A DNA stretch of 64,000 nucleotides, taken from NCBI GenBank assembly GCA_950022655.1, contig OX465583.1:64260306-64324305 (forward strand), read 5' to 3'. Each line of letters begins with the position of its first letter. The stretch's first letter is position 1. The DNA comes from Alentia gelatinosa. Lineage: Eukaryota; Annelida; Polychaeta; Phyllodocida; Polynoidae. Positions 1 through 9,512 of this stretch are shown piece by piece. A model generated the notes under the pieces. The model had not been told where the DNA came from and made no database searches. It saw nothing but the letters and a program-made list of their open reading frames with translations. Both the position numbers and the translations under genes were made by a program.

Positions 1-438
1 TGGCGTCATAAACACGCGATCTGTCCATCGGATGATCACGACGCGGCGACATCACGTGACGCGCTGACGTTTTCTGACTCCATCCCTAGTAACAGTTGGC
101 AATGACCTTGGCCTCCTGCCATCTCAAGGTCAACGGCCACCCCAGAGGTCACAGCGGAGGTCATCACTCATACGCTGTCCGTTACCCCTTTCTGTGAGTC
201 GCGGGGGCATTGTTCGTTGTCCTTCGTTATCTCTCCTCACGCGCTCCCCCGTTACTGCAGTTGAACTTTCACTTTATTCGTGTGTTTAAGTCTTTGTTGG
301 GAGGTTTAGGTCGGCGCCATGTGCTAATAGCCATGGCACATACATGTGTGCACAGAGCAGCACAGAGTACTGCCTTTGTATAGGTGAAGCACACAAAGGA
401 AGTCTAAAGAATTGTTTACTCATATACGTTTCGAAATG
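1..438. other. unique non-coding DNA before the first minisatellite
   Basis: No recognisable gene. The first 170 bases are mixed-composition DNA with several nuclear-receptor-type half-sites (separate entry); the rest shows no repeat I could match elsewhere in the window. Confidence 0.5.
103..163. promoter_or_regulatory. cluster of four nuclear-receptor half-sites
   Basis: TGACCTTG (103-110), TCAAGGTCA (124-132), AGGTCA (146-151) and AGGTCA (158-163) lie within 61 bases. The first two are opposed extended half-sites of the kind bound by monomeric receptors (NR5A/ERR type). The last two form a direct repeat with a 6-base spacer. The matches are seen in the sequence; function is inference, and single half-sites occur often by chance. 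Confidence 0.3.
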
Positions 439-823
439 TTTTTGAGGCATATATTGATCAATGTTTTTGACGCACATACTAGTCTATATTTTTGACACAC
501 ATACTGATCTATGTTTTTGACGCACATACTGATCTAAATTTTTGACACACATACTGATTTACGTTTTTGACGCACATACTAATGTATGTTTCTGACGCAT
601 ACACTAATCTATGTTTCTGACGCACATACTAATCTATGTCTCTGACGCACACATTAATCTATGTTTTTGATGCACATACTAATCTATGTTTCTGACGTAC
701 ATACTAATCTATTTTTCTGACGCACATACTAATCTATGTTTCTGACGCACATACTAATCTATGTTTCTGACGAATATACTAATCTATGTCTCTGACGCAC
801 ACATTATTCTATGTTTTTGATGT
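439..823 (+). repeat. 25-bp minisatellite, 15 full copies
   Basis: Fifteen consecutive 25-base units stay exactly in register from 439 to 813, followed by a 9-base partial. The core is TGACGCACATACTAATCTAT. Early units (439-588) differ from later ones by TTTTTGA versus TTTCTGA. Units 9-10 (639-) and 15-16 (789-) carry the same rare TCTCTGA then TTTTTGATG pair, so part of the array has a 150-base higher-order period. Confidence 0.97.
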
Positions 824-1132
824 TTTGAAATCTACGGTACAAAATCAAAACAAGATAAAGCAGAAATAAAAATAAAGATAAAAACAGCAACCACAAGAAT
901 AAGAGTCAGTACATTACAAATAACTAACTCGTTATTCTTAGGAGTCCATAATCTGTCGTGCATATCGTCATGAAGAGCGGACATTTGCAGACAGAGAAGA
1001 GTCCATGCTGAGAGCTATGACTAGAGAAAATTCCCAGGAATGGTTATCACAATCGACCACAGGAACATGTGCCTAAAGTCAAAGTTCCAAGAGTCAGAAT
1101 GAACATGAATGGAGTGACAGAACTAGAAGGAA
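824..1132. other. A-rich unique DNA
   Basis: The stretch begins with an A-rich segment made of short AAAATAAAG-like words and continues as unique sequence. No gene or repeat recognised. Confidence 0.5.
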
Positions 1133-1370
1133 ACTCATGAGGTGAAAATAAACTTGGTCGGTACTCCACCGAGGGTGAAGTGCAGACCAGCTTATATTCA
1201 CCGGTGGGTTTCTGATTTTATCTCACCCCGTAAACATGATCAGGAACATAATTAATCAATAAAAAGCCTAATACAATTAGCCATTGAGTATTAGGTACAA
1301 AACCTTCACGGCCGTGGAGTATAAGTTCCTAACGTTTAGCCTATGAAGAAAAATACTGAGGTAAGGTAAT
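1133..1370 (-). mobile_element. foldback element, family B (copy 1)
   Basis: Read on the minus strand, this has the tail found at 7238-7380: a run with CATAGGCT, a hairpin CACGGCCGTG, AATACTCAATGGCTAATT, then ACGGGGTGAGATAAAATC leading into a hairpin head. The head here is shortened: the arm GGTCGGTACTCCACCGAG remains but the apical hairpin is replaced. No coding capacity; non-autonomous. Confidence 0.75.
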
Positions 1371-1555
1371 TTCTCCCATACAGTACAACCCAGCCTAATA
1401 GACACCCCACGTAAGTGGCCACCCCGCGTTAACAGACACATTTGCTCGTAATGGATCCCTCTTTTTAAATGTTACGCAGGATTCCACTGTATACACGTAA
1501 TTCAGCCCAAGCGATTCTGAGACAGAGCCCAACATTCTGGAGAATTGGTTTAGGA
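1371..1555. other. unique DNA between elements
   Basis: No gene or repeat recognised. A 72-codon frame on the minus strand (1395-1613) runs into repeat S and is not supported as a gene. Confidence 0.4.
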
Positions 1556-1684
1556 CCGCGACACTGTGCACAAGGTCTGTTTTAAACTTGCTCAAGTCTT
1601 TGGTTATGAACATAAATAAAATTGAATGATTAGAAATAAATTACAATGTGTAAGGTTCCTCTCACTGGCTCAGGCTGTGTGAGC
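1556..1684 (-). repeat. dispersed repeat S (copy 1)
   Basis: The minus strand reads CCTGAGCCAGTGAGAG, then CACATTGTAATTTATTTC, an AATCATTCAATT motif, TTCATAA and AAGACTTGAGCAAGT. The same order occurs on the plus strand at 45690-45782 and, in its last part, at 23757-23822. The nature of the repeat is unknown; it resembles the 3' part of an old retroelement, but that is inference. Confidence 0.7.
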
Positions 1685-1714
1685 CAGGCCAAGGGGAGTG
1701 TAAGGGGCCGTGGT

Positions 1715-1990
1715 ACCCCTCTCATAAGATCTCACACTCTCTAAGTTGTATTCTGTACAAGGTTCTCACTACGCTCAATGGGAGAAGAATTCTTAACGAA
1801 TTAGGCTTAGAGCCTTGAGAATCCACTGGCCTGCCTCCCGTGCTTAACACATACATCGATGCAACCAAAAATTCCTATAATCTCTATGATGCCACCAAGC
1901 GGGAAAAATGTGTACTTGGCGCCCTAGTGACTTTATTTGGACTGGAATACAGAATACCACTTAGAGAGTGTGAGATCTTATGAGAGGGGT
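1715..1990. mobile_element. foldback element, family L (copy 1)
   Basis: A terminal inverted repeat of about 41 bases (1715-1755 and 1950-1990) begins ACCCCTCTCATAAGATCTCA. The interior carries CTTAGAGCCTTGAGAATCCA and a GATGCC..AAGCGGGAA segment shared with the next copy. There is no room for a transposase. Confidence 0.9.
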
Positions 1991-2289
1991 GGCCGATCTC
2001 ACATTCTCTAAGTCGTAATCTGTACTCTCACTATGCTCTATGGAGAAGAATTCTTAATGAACTAGGCTTAGAGCCTTGAGGATCCACTGGCCCGTCATCT
2101 GTGCTCAAGACGTACATCAATGCAACCTATAATCCTATAATCTCAATGATGCCCCCTAGCGGGAATACTGTGTGCTAGTGGATTCTCAAGGCTCTAAGCC
2201 TAGTTCGTTAAGAATTCTTCTCCCATAGAGCACAGTGAGAACCTTGTCAGAATACCGCTTAGAGACTGTGAGATCTTATGAGAGGGGTA
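1991..2289. mobile_element. foldback element, family L (copy 2, long-armed)
   Basis: This copy directly abuts copy 1. Its arms are about 95-115 bases (1995-2090 against 2175-2289), so almost the whole element could fold into a hairpin around a loop of about 85 bases. Both copies share the interior order of motifs. The right end repeats GTGAGATCTTATGAGAGGGG seen at the right end of copy 1. Confidence 0.9.
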
Positions 2290-2871
2290 GGGGCTGTGTG
2301 CGGCGGCGGCGGCGGCGGATATACGTAGCACACACTCACACAGGGACTGCAGCCAGTCTAGGTCTGTTTTTAGCAGAGTGGTTTACTATGACGTCTAGTT
2401 GGCCACGTATCCGCCTAGGGGTGATACTACTGAAACGGCGACGTCCATATATTGACGGGCGCAAGGCGTCCGGGGTCGTTCTTGTCAATTTGTCGGGGAA
2501 CTCGGATAAAAAGCAGCATGACTTATTGGCCGGGCGCCTATCGGTCCGCGGGGTCGGGGCTAATTGTGCCCGGGGCCAGGACCCTACATTGCGCAGGCCA
2601 ATCCGGGCCCGGCCTTTATCATGATTGCGCACCATTTGACGTCAGTCGTAATTTCCATGTCATTGACCAGGTCTTGGCATTTGCCGCCAATGTCATGATC
2701 TCGGCCTATCTCCTTCAGTGCGGGTTGGGCGGTGGGGCCCCGCGGGGTCGTAAAAAAAGAGCAGAGATCCAACCAAACCCAACCCCCAACACACACGCAC
2801 AACCCCCTCCCCCACTCCTCTCCTCGAATCACCCCAGCGCTATCGCAGACCATGATGCATCTGCCACCTGT

Positions 2872-2909
2872 CACGTGGGCCAATCACCTCGCCGATCGCG
2901 GGTCACGTG
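2872..2909. promoter_or_regulatory. two CACGTG boxes flanking a CCAAT box
   Basis: TCACGTGG with CACGTG at 2872-2877, CCAAT at 2880-2884 and GGTCACGTGA with CACGTG at 2904-2909 lie within 38 bases. Paired palindromic E-boxes beside CCAAT are typical of bHLH-zip (USF/MITF-type) plus NF-Y bound promoters. No clear TATA box follows. The motifs are seen; promoter activity is inferred. Confidence 0.4.
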
Positions 2910-2960
2910 ATTGAGGGAAAACTATCTAAACACGCCTCCTCGTGAAGAGTCCCCACAAAA

Positions 2961-3116
2961 ATGGACGATTCAATATTAGTCAGAAATCGATGGGAGCCAG
3001 TGGCCAAGGGCCGTCCAGCCTCTAGGCCCGGGGGGTGGGCCCACGATAATTTGCCCAGTTTGTCGGGGCCGATAGCCGGGGCCCACGTCGGACCCGCTCC
3101 CGGGGTGGCCTATTGA
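2961..3116 (+). CDS. possible 51-codon open frame behind the E-box cluster
   Basis: An ATG in a strong animal start context (ACAAAAATGG, purine at -3 and G at +4) lies 51 bases after the second E-box. The frame stays open to a TGA at 3114 and begins MDDSILVRNRWEPVAKG. It matches no family I know. It could be a first exon read through, a small peptide, an upstream frame, or chance in GC-rich DNA. Start context and position are the only support. Confidence 0.15.
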   Translation: MDDSILVRNRWEPVAKGRPASRPGGWAHDNLPSLSGPIAGAHVGPAPGVAY

Positions 3117-3424
3117 ACCCGCCCGGTCATTTCCATTGGGGTGAATGACCATCACGATAGGGCGGGGCGGGCCCCGGTCCCCGCGGGCCCCGGCGGACTG
3201 ACCTCCGGGCCGCCCCGCCCGCTCCGCGATCTCACTCCGGGTCCTATGACCTGCGGCGCCCCGGAAGCGGCCCCTGACCTGGCCGTATGTCGGCCGCCGC
3301 CCCCCGACAAGGCGCCGGCCGCGTACACGGCCCCCGCCCGCCCCCTGTCACCACCTGGAGCCGGCCCGGAGAGGTAGTCAATATATGTCTGTCAGGCATG
3401 CAAGTAGTATACACAATAACGGGT

Positions 3425-3755
3425 TTTAACCAGGCTACTCACTATATGGAAGCAGGGTAACTGTGGATGTTTGTGGTAAATACACGTAATATAAAGATAG
3501 TGTTTAACCAGGATACTCACTATAGGCCTGTTTCCATTGGCCAACAAAAACTGTGTGGAGCATTAGAGTTCTCCTAATAGCCTATTTACATTGGCCGTCA
3601 CCGATCTACAATTAGGGATCATCGACGGAACTGTCAGCATTGCTAAGGCACAATGGAAATAGGCTATTAGGAGAACTAAAAAAATCTATACCGTTTTCGG
3701 AAACGGGCCACATATGGAAATAGGGTTACTGTGGCTGTACGTGATAAGTACACAG
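3425..3755. repeat. split direct repeat around a small inverted-repeat element
   Basis: Two words recur as direct copies: TTTAACCAGG.TACTCACTATA at 3424-3447 and 3505-3526, and a unit of about 45 bases (ATATGGAA..AGGGT.ACTGTGG..GT) at 3444-3490 and 3711-3755. Between them sits the inverted-repeat element at 3567-3677. Confidence 0.7.
3567..3677. mobile_element. 111-bp inverted-repeat element
   Basis: AGTTCTCCTAATAGCCTATT opens a 27-base arm (3567-3593) matched by 3651-3677 with one mismatch. The loop of 57 bases is unique. It is small enough to be a MITE fragment; no target-site duplication is obvious. Confidence 0.8.
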
Positions 3756-4573
3756 TATAGGTTGACGATGAGATGAACCGATGAATAATATCTTAATAGA
3801 GCTTAGTGACAAGGAAGTGGACTCTACAATTGTTCTACTGCAACTACATGGTCTCAAGAGAGTTATTCCTGTAGGAGAGGTCCTAGGACGGTTTGCTTTA
3901 ACTATTAAGACTATCTTAGCGGGGGACTGTCTCAGCATAGGATTTTAGCCAGATTGTTCGTACGTGTTTAACAGGTTTGACCCACATCTTCAAAATTGAT
4001 CTCCATATACCAAAAAGGGTCCTAGACGAGGGACACCTACATAGGTGTCTTAGATGATTCAAATTCACAAAGAATAACCTTATTTATCAAGTTAATTAGA
4101 GGAAATATGTATATTATGGTATGTAATACAAAACGGTGTTAGAGGGGAAACATCTTAAATATTTAGTAAGATTGGACAGTTTGTATTAGTTGGATTTATC
4201 GGTATGTTCCAGGTATGTTGATATACACTCCCTATGTGTTTCTATGGACTTTTTCTTCAACTCAACTTCATACCAACTGTTGTAGTGGACATTGAGATTA
4301 TCAATTGTAAAAGATGCATATAATATTGTTTGGTTAAATAAACAGTGATTTAAAAGACATTTTCTATTCATTAAATAACATATATGAAATATTATATTCG
4401 CCCAATGGCGTTCTTTCATACAATAGTCTAGACATATAACAAATACATGGTATAGCATATAGACACTACAACATATAACGTAGGCCTATATGTAACCTGC
4501 AATCTTTTTACATGTTCTTGAACATACACAATCGAACATAAGTAGGATTCACAAGCTTAAGAATCCTACTTAT
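3756..4573. other. AT-rich unique DNA
   Basis: Nothing recognised. Minus-strand frames at 3726-3938 and 4186-4458 have no domain features and ordinary AT-rich composition. Confidence 0.45.
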
Positions 4574-4775
4574 CTCAAAGGGTGTTTGTCTGAGACAAAT
4601 CCTGCTGAGATTTCGTACTCGAACACAATTTCTTTGTCTAAGTCTTAAGGTTTCATTTCCCTGAGACATCCCCCCCCCCTGCAATTGTTGGCGATATTCA
4701 ACCCTAAAAGGAACAGAATCTCATGAGAGTGTGAACTCTGTGATGTACATGAATCCCACCGTGTGAATTCCACTT
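4574..4775. repeat. dispersed repeat M (copy 1) with a tight hairpin
   Basis: Contains GTGTTTGTCTGAGACAAAT (TTTGTCT, one base, AGACAAA: a near-perfect hairpin), then CTGCTGAGAT, a CTCGAACACAATT word, a C run and TGCAATTGTTGGCGA. The same order occurs at 20838-20960 and at the end of the array at 45539. At 4742-4770 the complement of the 45.4-kb spacer (GTACATGAATCCCA) appears, so part of the unit is inverted here. Confidence 0.85.
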
Positions 4776-4828
4776 TTGTTACCCTCCTATTACGTAGTCT
4801 CCATAGGAAATGTATAGAGTCAGCTACC

Positions 4829-5050
4829 TGGAGATTCTGGCATGTTAGAATCTCCAGGAGGAGATTCCGGAAAAATAGTTCCTACATATTTTGAGGTCAA
4901 CTAAAAGACAAATTCTGGAAAGTTATTTTGGTATAACTTGTTCGTTCCAATGGAGCCACCGTAGGCTTCCGTGTTCGGAAAAAACGCGGTGGGAAAGGAA
5001 CTATCGACAAGCTAAGCCTAGTGACACCAAAATTCTGGAAAGTTATTTTG
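4829..5050. repeat. 11-bp hairpin and 21-bp direct repeat
   Basis: CTGGAGATTCT (4829) and AGAATCTCCAG (ending 4857) form an exact 11-base stem around an 8-base loop. An exact 21-base word starting AAATTCTGGAAAGTTATTT occurs at 4910 and again at 5030, 120 bases apart. The segment between contains GTTCG/CGAAC-like complementary words, consistent with an eroded foldback. Confidence 0.7.
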
Positions 5051-5280
5051 ATGTTGAAAAGTTTAAATCAATAATATTGATCTCATCTATCATCATAAAT
5101 CTACGTTCTAAATTGATTTACATGCTTAGGACACAGAATAATGGGGAACTATATAAACTGCATAAGTAGGGCCTACATACCAAGTCACTACCATGCTTCA
5201 CAATGCTGTGGAATTATGTTTAGTTATCCTATAGGCCTATGTGAAGAAATGCTTCATTCTTGTTATTATTCTTGTAGGTG

Positions 5281-5710
5281 GGTAATACATACAATAACGA
5301 CTGGATTTTTATAAGAATGACATAATCTCCTCACAGTTGACAACATGATATCCTCACTACCCTTTGAATATTACTACACGTCAACTACTCGAAGAATACG
5401 GCCACTCGTCCACAAAACCAGTCATTATTTATATAGAACGTCCTTACCATGCTGTACAAGTCACAGAATGAGATGGTAATTTAGGTTTGTACGGAACGAG
5501 GCGATCATCGAGTTCTGTGACTTGTACAAGCATGGTTGGACGTTATATATTTACAATATACCCGAAATTTTAAAAATCATTAATTTCATTTGGCTTCACA
5601 ACCAATATTCTAATAAGGGTGTATTGGTAGGTAGTCCCTATCCTTACAGTATTGTTTACGTTATATGGCGAAACAGTGTATATTTACAGTATATATGGCA
5701 TGGGTATAAA
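5281..5710 (+). mobile_element. composite foldback element, families G+A (copy 1)
   Basis: The G module (5281-5428) has arms ACAATAACGACTGG / CCAGTCATTATTT and an inner GTTGAC..GTCAAC pair. It passes directly into the A module: arm 5429-5471 (ACCATGCTGTACAAG) against 5512-5553 (CTTGTACAAGCATGGT), then a tail with TATATGGCGAAACAGTG and TATATGGCATGGGTAT. The same tail follows A copies at 41470 and 49066. No transposase. Confidence 0.9.
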
Positions 5711-6500
5711 GTAATGTGTATTACGTCTCAAACATCCAATGCTGATGCTGGTGCTCTTAATACACGATGTCAACAGGGTTAAGGAGGTATGTTTGTGTGG
5801 ATGTAGAGGCAGAACGAGGTAGGCGTGCGGGTGATGAAAAGGTCATAAAGCATCAGGTAGTTAACCCGACATAACACGCCACCCTGCCCTCACCCCGCAG
5901 CCTTACCAGCTCAGGGTCGCGCCAAGTCAGATTCCTCAGGCGGCCAGGGTGAAGGGTTGTAACCCTGGGAGGGGTGGAGATCGGAGGCTATGGCCCTTGC
6001 ACGTGGCCGGGGTGGAGGGGCCAGCCCGGGGGTGACGCTAGGGCACCGGGGCCCGACCCCCAACCAAGAGGGAGGCCCAGCTGACCATTGGTCAGTTTCT
6101 TACTGGGCAGTTTAAAAAAAGTGTACTCCGTGGTTGTTGAGCGGGGGAAGGGTCAGGTGGTCGGAGAAGGGGTTGACCCTGAGGGCGCGGATAAAAACGT
6201 GGTGTCACGGGGGCCCTAACCCCGGTAACCCCGGTAACCCCCGGCCGGCACCGCCCCGCCGCCTCCCGGTAACCCACGTAACCTTGCACAGGGCGCGGGG
6301 ACCCGGTTAAACAAAGCGCGAACAATAGGCAGGTCGCACCCGTCTCCCCGCTCCATCAAATCCATTGTGTGCTCGGGTCTTCTTGATGATCAGCAGCCAG
6401 AAGACAAACACCGGGGACTGGGCCCCCTGGACCCCGGGCCACTCCGCCTAAACGCCGCCCGTCTGCCCACCCACCCACCCCACCCTTCAGTCTACACCGC
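5711..6500. other. GC-rich block with C-run tract
   Basis: From about 5860 the DNA is GC-rich with repeated CCGGTAACC words near 6220-6245. CCC runs at 6466-6485 (CCCACCCACCCACCCCACCC) fit a G-quadruplex on the minus strand. No gene recognised. Confidence 0.5.
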
Positions 6501-7237
6501 CCCCCGTACCCACCCCTAACCCATCATTGTTGCTCGTCCCAGGTATAACTAACCCCAGAGCTGTCTCTGCAATGAAATTACCACCGGTTTGGGTTTCGAT
6601 AAGTTATTACTGTGTGCCCAGCTCAAGTGGACGGGTGATAGATAAACACTGCCGTAAGTCGGATTGTTAGGGGTGGAGTGTTAAGAGGAGGGACACCTGG
6701 ATGTCTGCAGATTCTGAAAAAAAAATTCAATAAGATAAGAGAGCTTACAATTGCCTGACAGCGCCAAAAAGAGAGAGGTGTATTTCTGGTTACCACCCCA
6801 AGAAAACCTAGGTAGGGAGGCGGGTATTTTATTTTTATATTATTTTCCTGTCCGCTCTCACGTACAGCAATAAATAGTCCTTAAACATAAGATCTACAGC
6901 TTTTGCCCTGTTATATCGTTTTCTATTTTCCTCCTTTCTCGGTCACTACCCGAATCCCGCGTCACGGACTCTTTCGAAGCAATTTTTTTGAGGTGGGGTA
7001 AGATTTTGCTAGGTTGTGGTGGTGGGGGGGGGGGGGGGGATCAGAAACACACCTATTTTTTTCGGCCTGGGTGATCTTCCATGGAGTGTCCATATTGGAC
7101 AGATACCATATGATATTAATACTGTTTGAGCAAATATATGTGTGCAGATTATACGACTCTACGGTGTTAGATCACCTCTTTATAATGATTACTATCATCA
7201 AATTCTTTTACCTATCTGCGTAGGTGTAAGGAATACT
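6501..7237. other. unique DNA with a 17-base G run
   Basis: No gene recognised. A G homopolymer at 7023-7039 sits in a GGTGGTGG context. Confidence 0.5.
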
Positions 7238-7532
7238 TATCTCACCCCGGTATTCTTCTCCATAGGCTGAACATTAGGAACTCCTTCACCACGGTCGTGA
7301 AGTTCGTGTACCCAATACTCAATGGCTAATTGGGGGATTCATTTTATCATATAAATAATGTTATACGGGGTGAGATAAAATAAGAAACCCACTCGATGAA
7401 AATAACTTGGTCTGCACTCCACCTCGTTTGGCAGCAGAGTACTTCACTCAGCTTCGCTTCGTGTATAACTCTGCCGTCAAACTCGGTGGAGTACGTACCA
7501 AGCTATTTTTATCTCGTGGGTTTCCTTCTAAA
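7238..7532 (+). mobile_element. foldback element, family B (copy 2)
   Basis: The tail starts TATCTCACCCCGGTATT and closes ACGGGGTGAGATAAAAT. The head then folds: ACTTGGTCTGCACTCCACC and TTTGGCAGCAGAGT pair with ACTCTGCCGTCAAA and GGTGGAGTACGTACCAAG. The apical loop is CACTCAGCTTCGCTTCGTG (7445-7463). GTGGGTTTC closes the element. Non-autonomous. Confidence 0.9.
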
Positions 7533-7578
7533 TATTACAATACATTGGACTCAGACAAGACAGTATTTCACACAATAT

Positions 7579-7735
7579 TATAGAGGAAACCTATGAAAGC
7601 TTACGGTCAGAGCTTGTATCCCATCGAGTTTGAATAGCATAGTAATTCACAAGGCGAATCCGCATGAATATCGCAGCGATTCAATGGAGATGCGCACTAT
7701 ATTTGGATCAGAATTGACAGAGGAAACTATGTAGT
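7579..7735 (+). mobile_element. foldback element, family I (copy 1, head only)
   Basis: Starts TATAGAGGAAACCTATGAAA, then CCATCGAGTTTGAATAGC, GTAATTCACAAGGCGAATCC and CGATTCAATGGAGAT. A second AGAGGAAACTATG near 7718 closes it. Related heads lie at 16628, 42240, 55643 and 61262. The shared tail is missing here. Confidence 0.8.
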
Positions 7736-7794
7736 TGTAAGAGAAAACGTGGTTACTGATCCCGAAGGGATGGCCATTCGAGATCTTTTGATGA

Positions 7795-7885
7795 CATAAA
7801 TACGATGACGATTGCAGCACATCTAAACTCGTGGAGTATTGCGTAATTCATATGATTCTCGATCCAGTTATATATAATTCTGTCA
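7795..7885 (+). mobile_element. foldback element, family J (truncated copy)
   Basis: Right half of the J head: GATGACGATTGCAGCACAT, CTAAACTCGTGGAGTATTG and a GATTCTCGAT end, matching 23122-23195. The left arm is absent. Confidence 0.65.
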
Positions 7886-7905
7886 TTACCACAAAGGGGA
7901 AAAGA

Positions 7906-9205
7906 ACCTATTGTCAACATTACCTGACATATTTGTTGCTCGTATAGCCCGTCACCGGGGTCTAGAGAATGTAGGCTACTTGCATTATGTTGCCTCTCGT
8001 GACTGCAGTTGTTGCATTGATTTGAAAACAAACTACCCAGCACCCCTAAAGTAACGCAAGTCTGCCGAGATTCACTCTGGCCTTTTGTCCCAGTCGGTCA
8101 TGAAAGTTTTCATTTAATCACAGACTAATCAAAACTCCTTCCGATGTTCTGAGAAAAAGAAAGGCAGCCTATTGTGCGGCCTGTTTCTCACTGAGGCCGC
8201 TTTCATGTGTCACGACTGGGCGAGGCAGGCGGGCGGGTGGTGGCGATGCTCCCAATCTTCCATGTTTAATGTCTGAGTTAAAGTTGAACCGCTCAAGCAT
8301 GCGACGAGCAGCTCGTATCTCTTGACCTAGTTTGATTCACAGACAAAGGCGCCTGCTACGAGCACTCTGCCCCCGAGTCAAGACCCACGCCACCGGCGCC
8401 CCGTCAATTAAAAGATCTGCATTAATTATGCCAACAAAATGTAATAACTCCTCTGCCCTCCTCGCCCGTGCCTGCTGCCTCCGAGAAATACCGACTGGAG
8501 ATCTTTGCTTTTTGATATATTTTTTTTAAATACTGTTGTATTTATGTTTTTGTTTCTTTATCCTTTTTTTTGCGTGGCGGTGGCGACCCGCAATTACAAC
8601 TCGGTGGTGTGACTGGGGTTGCAATTAAGACGGACCTCGAAAATAACGCAGGCAAAAATGAAAGGCCGACACGTGGGGGTCTAATTATTTCCCTTGCTCT
8701 GCGGTGGGCCCCGAGAAAACGTGTTTTTTGAAAGGCTTTAGTAGGACAATACCCATTGGGGGTGGGCTGAGGTTGCCGCTGGAACTAAGGCTGGAAAACC
8801 ACGATAATCAATGGAGAGGGTTTGAGGTGGACCCGATTCCGACCCCTAATTTCAATGTCAACATGTCCTTCACAAGATCCCTTCCCAGGTGTAATTTATT
8901 ACGGTTGCTGTGGGCGCGAGTGGACCGCATTGTTCTGTAGAAGGAAGGATATTGGTAATGTGAACTGGCTCTAATTATTGGAGGGAGTCAAGTCTTGCCC
9001 AAACCCCAGTGAATAGTAATATGATCGACAGGTCATCTTTCATGGCTTGTGTTTTATTCCATCCTGATCTCATTTATTTCGCCTGTCTGTTGTTTTTTCC
9101 CCCATCATTAATCTATACCATTAACCGTGACCCAGAAGGATAAAAAGAGGAAAATTGGATACGAGTCCACTTTTTTGCCCACTCTAGGTCAGGAAATGCC
9201 ATGAT
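7906..9205. other. unique DNA with conserved-noncoding texture
   Basis: No repeat or gene recognised over 1.3 kb. Segments at 8330-8520, 8580-8760 and 8940-9120 mix GC-rich words with homeodomain-type AT cores (ATTAATTATG, CTAATTATTTC, CAATTAAGAC) and AATAACGCAGGCAAAAATG. Such texture is common in developmental enhancers, but this is an impression, not an alignment. Confidence 0.3.
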
Positions 9206-9212
9206 TCTTGGT

Positions 9213-9512
9213 CTTTATCCTACCCCTAATATAAAATCCCATAGGCTTACCATTGAGTTTCCGTATGCCACGCTGACTGGCATACGCAGTTTTATATGCC
9301 ACTAGTGACATACAGAATTGTTATCACGTAATATTCCAAAATCGAGGAGACTGGATAGGATAAAATCAAAACCTGATTCGTTTTAATCTTGTCCACCGCA
9401 TGCCACTCCTGGAGTTTTGGCTCCGGACTTTACTCAGCTTCGCCTCGTGAAATCACTATGCCAAACTCCAGTCGTGGTATACGGTGGGCAAGATTAAAAC
9501 TCATCCAGTTTT
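9213..9512 (+). mobile_element. foldback element, family K
   Basis: The tail begins TTTATCCTACCCC and closes TAGGATAAAATCAAAACC, the boundary words of family C. The head folds: TTTTAATCTTGTCCACCGCA and CACTCCTGGAGTTTGG-like arms pair with CAAACTCCAGTCGTGG and CGGTGGGCAAGATTAAAA. The apex is ACTCAGCTTCGCCTCGT (9432-9448). It joins a C-type tail to a head with the common apex. Confidence 0.85.

Larger units (their letters stand above)
2441..3378. other. GC-rich, CpG-containing island
   Basis: About 0.9 kb of strongly GC-rich DNA with frequent CpG, preceded by a short (CGG)n run near 2299-2317. Several overlapping open frames on both strands reflect base composition. The island holds the E-box/CCAAT cluster at 2872-2909 and is the best promoter-type region in the left part of the window. 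Confidence 0.6.

Noticed and set aside
2452..2910. 152-codon frame in the GC island
   Set aside because: Overlaps the E-box cluster and opposed frames; no domain.
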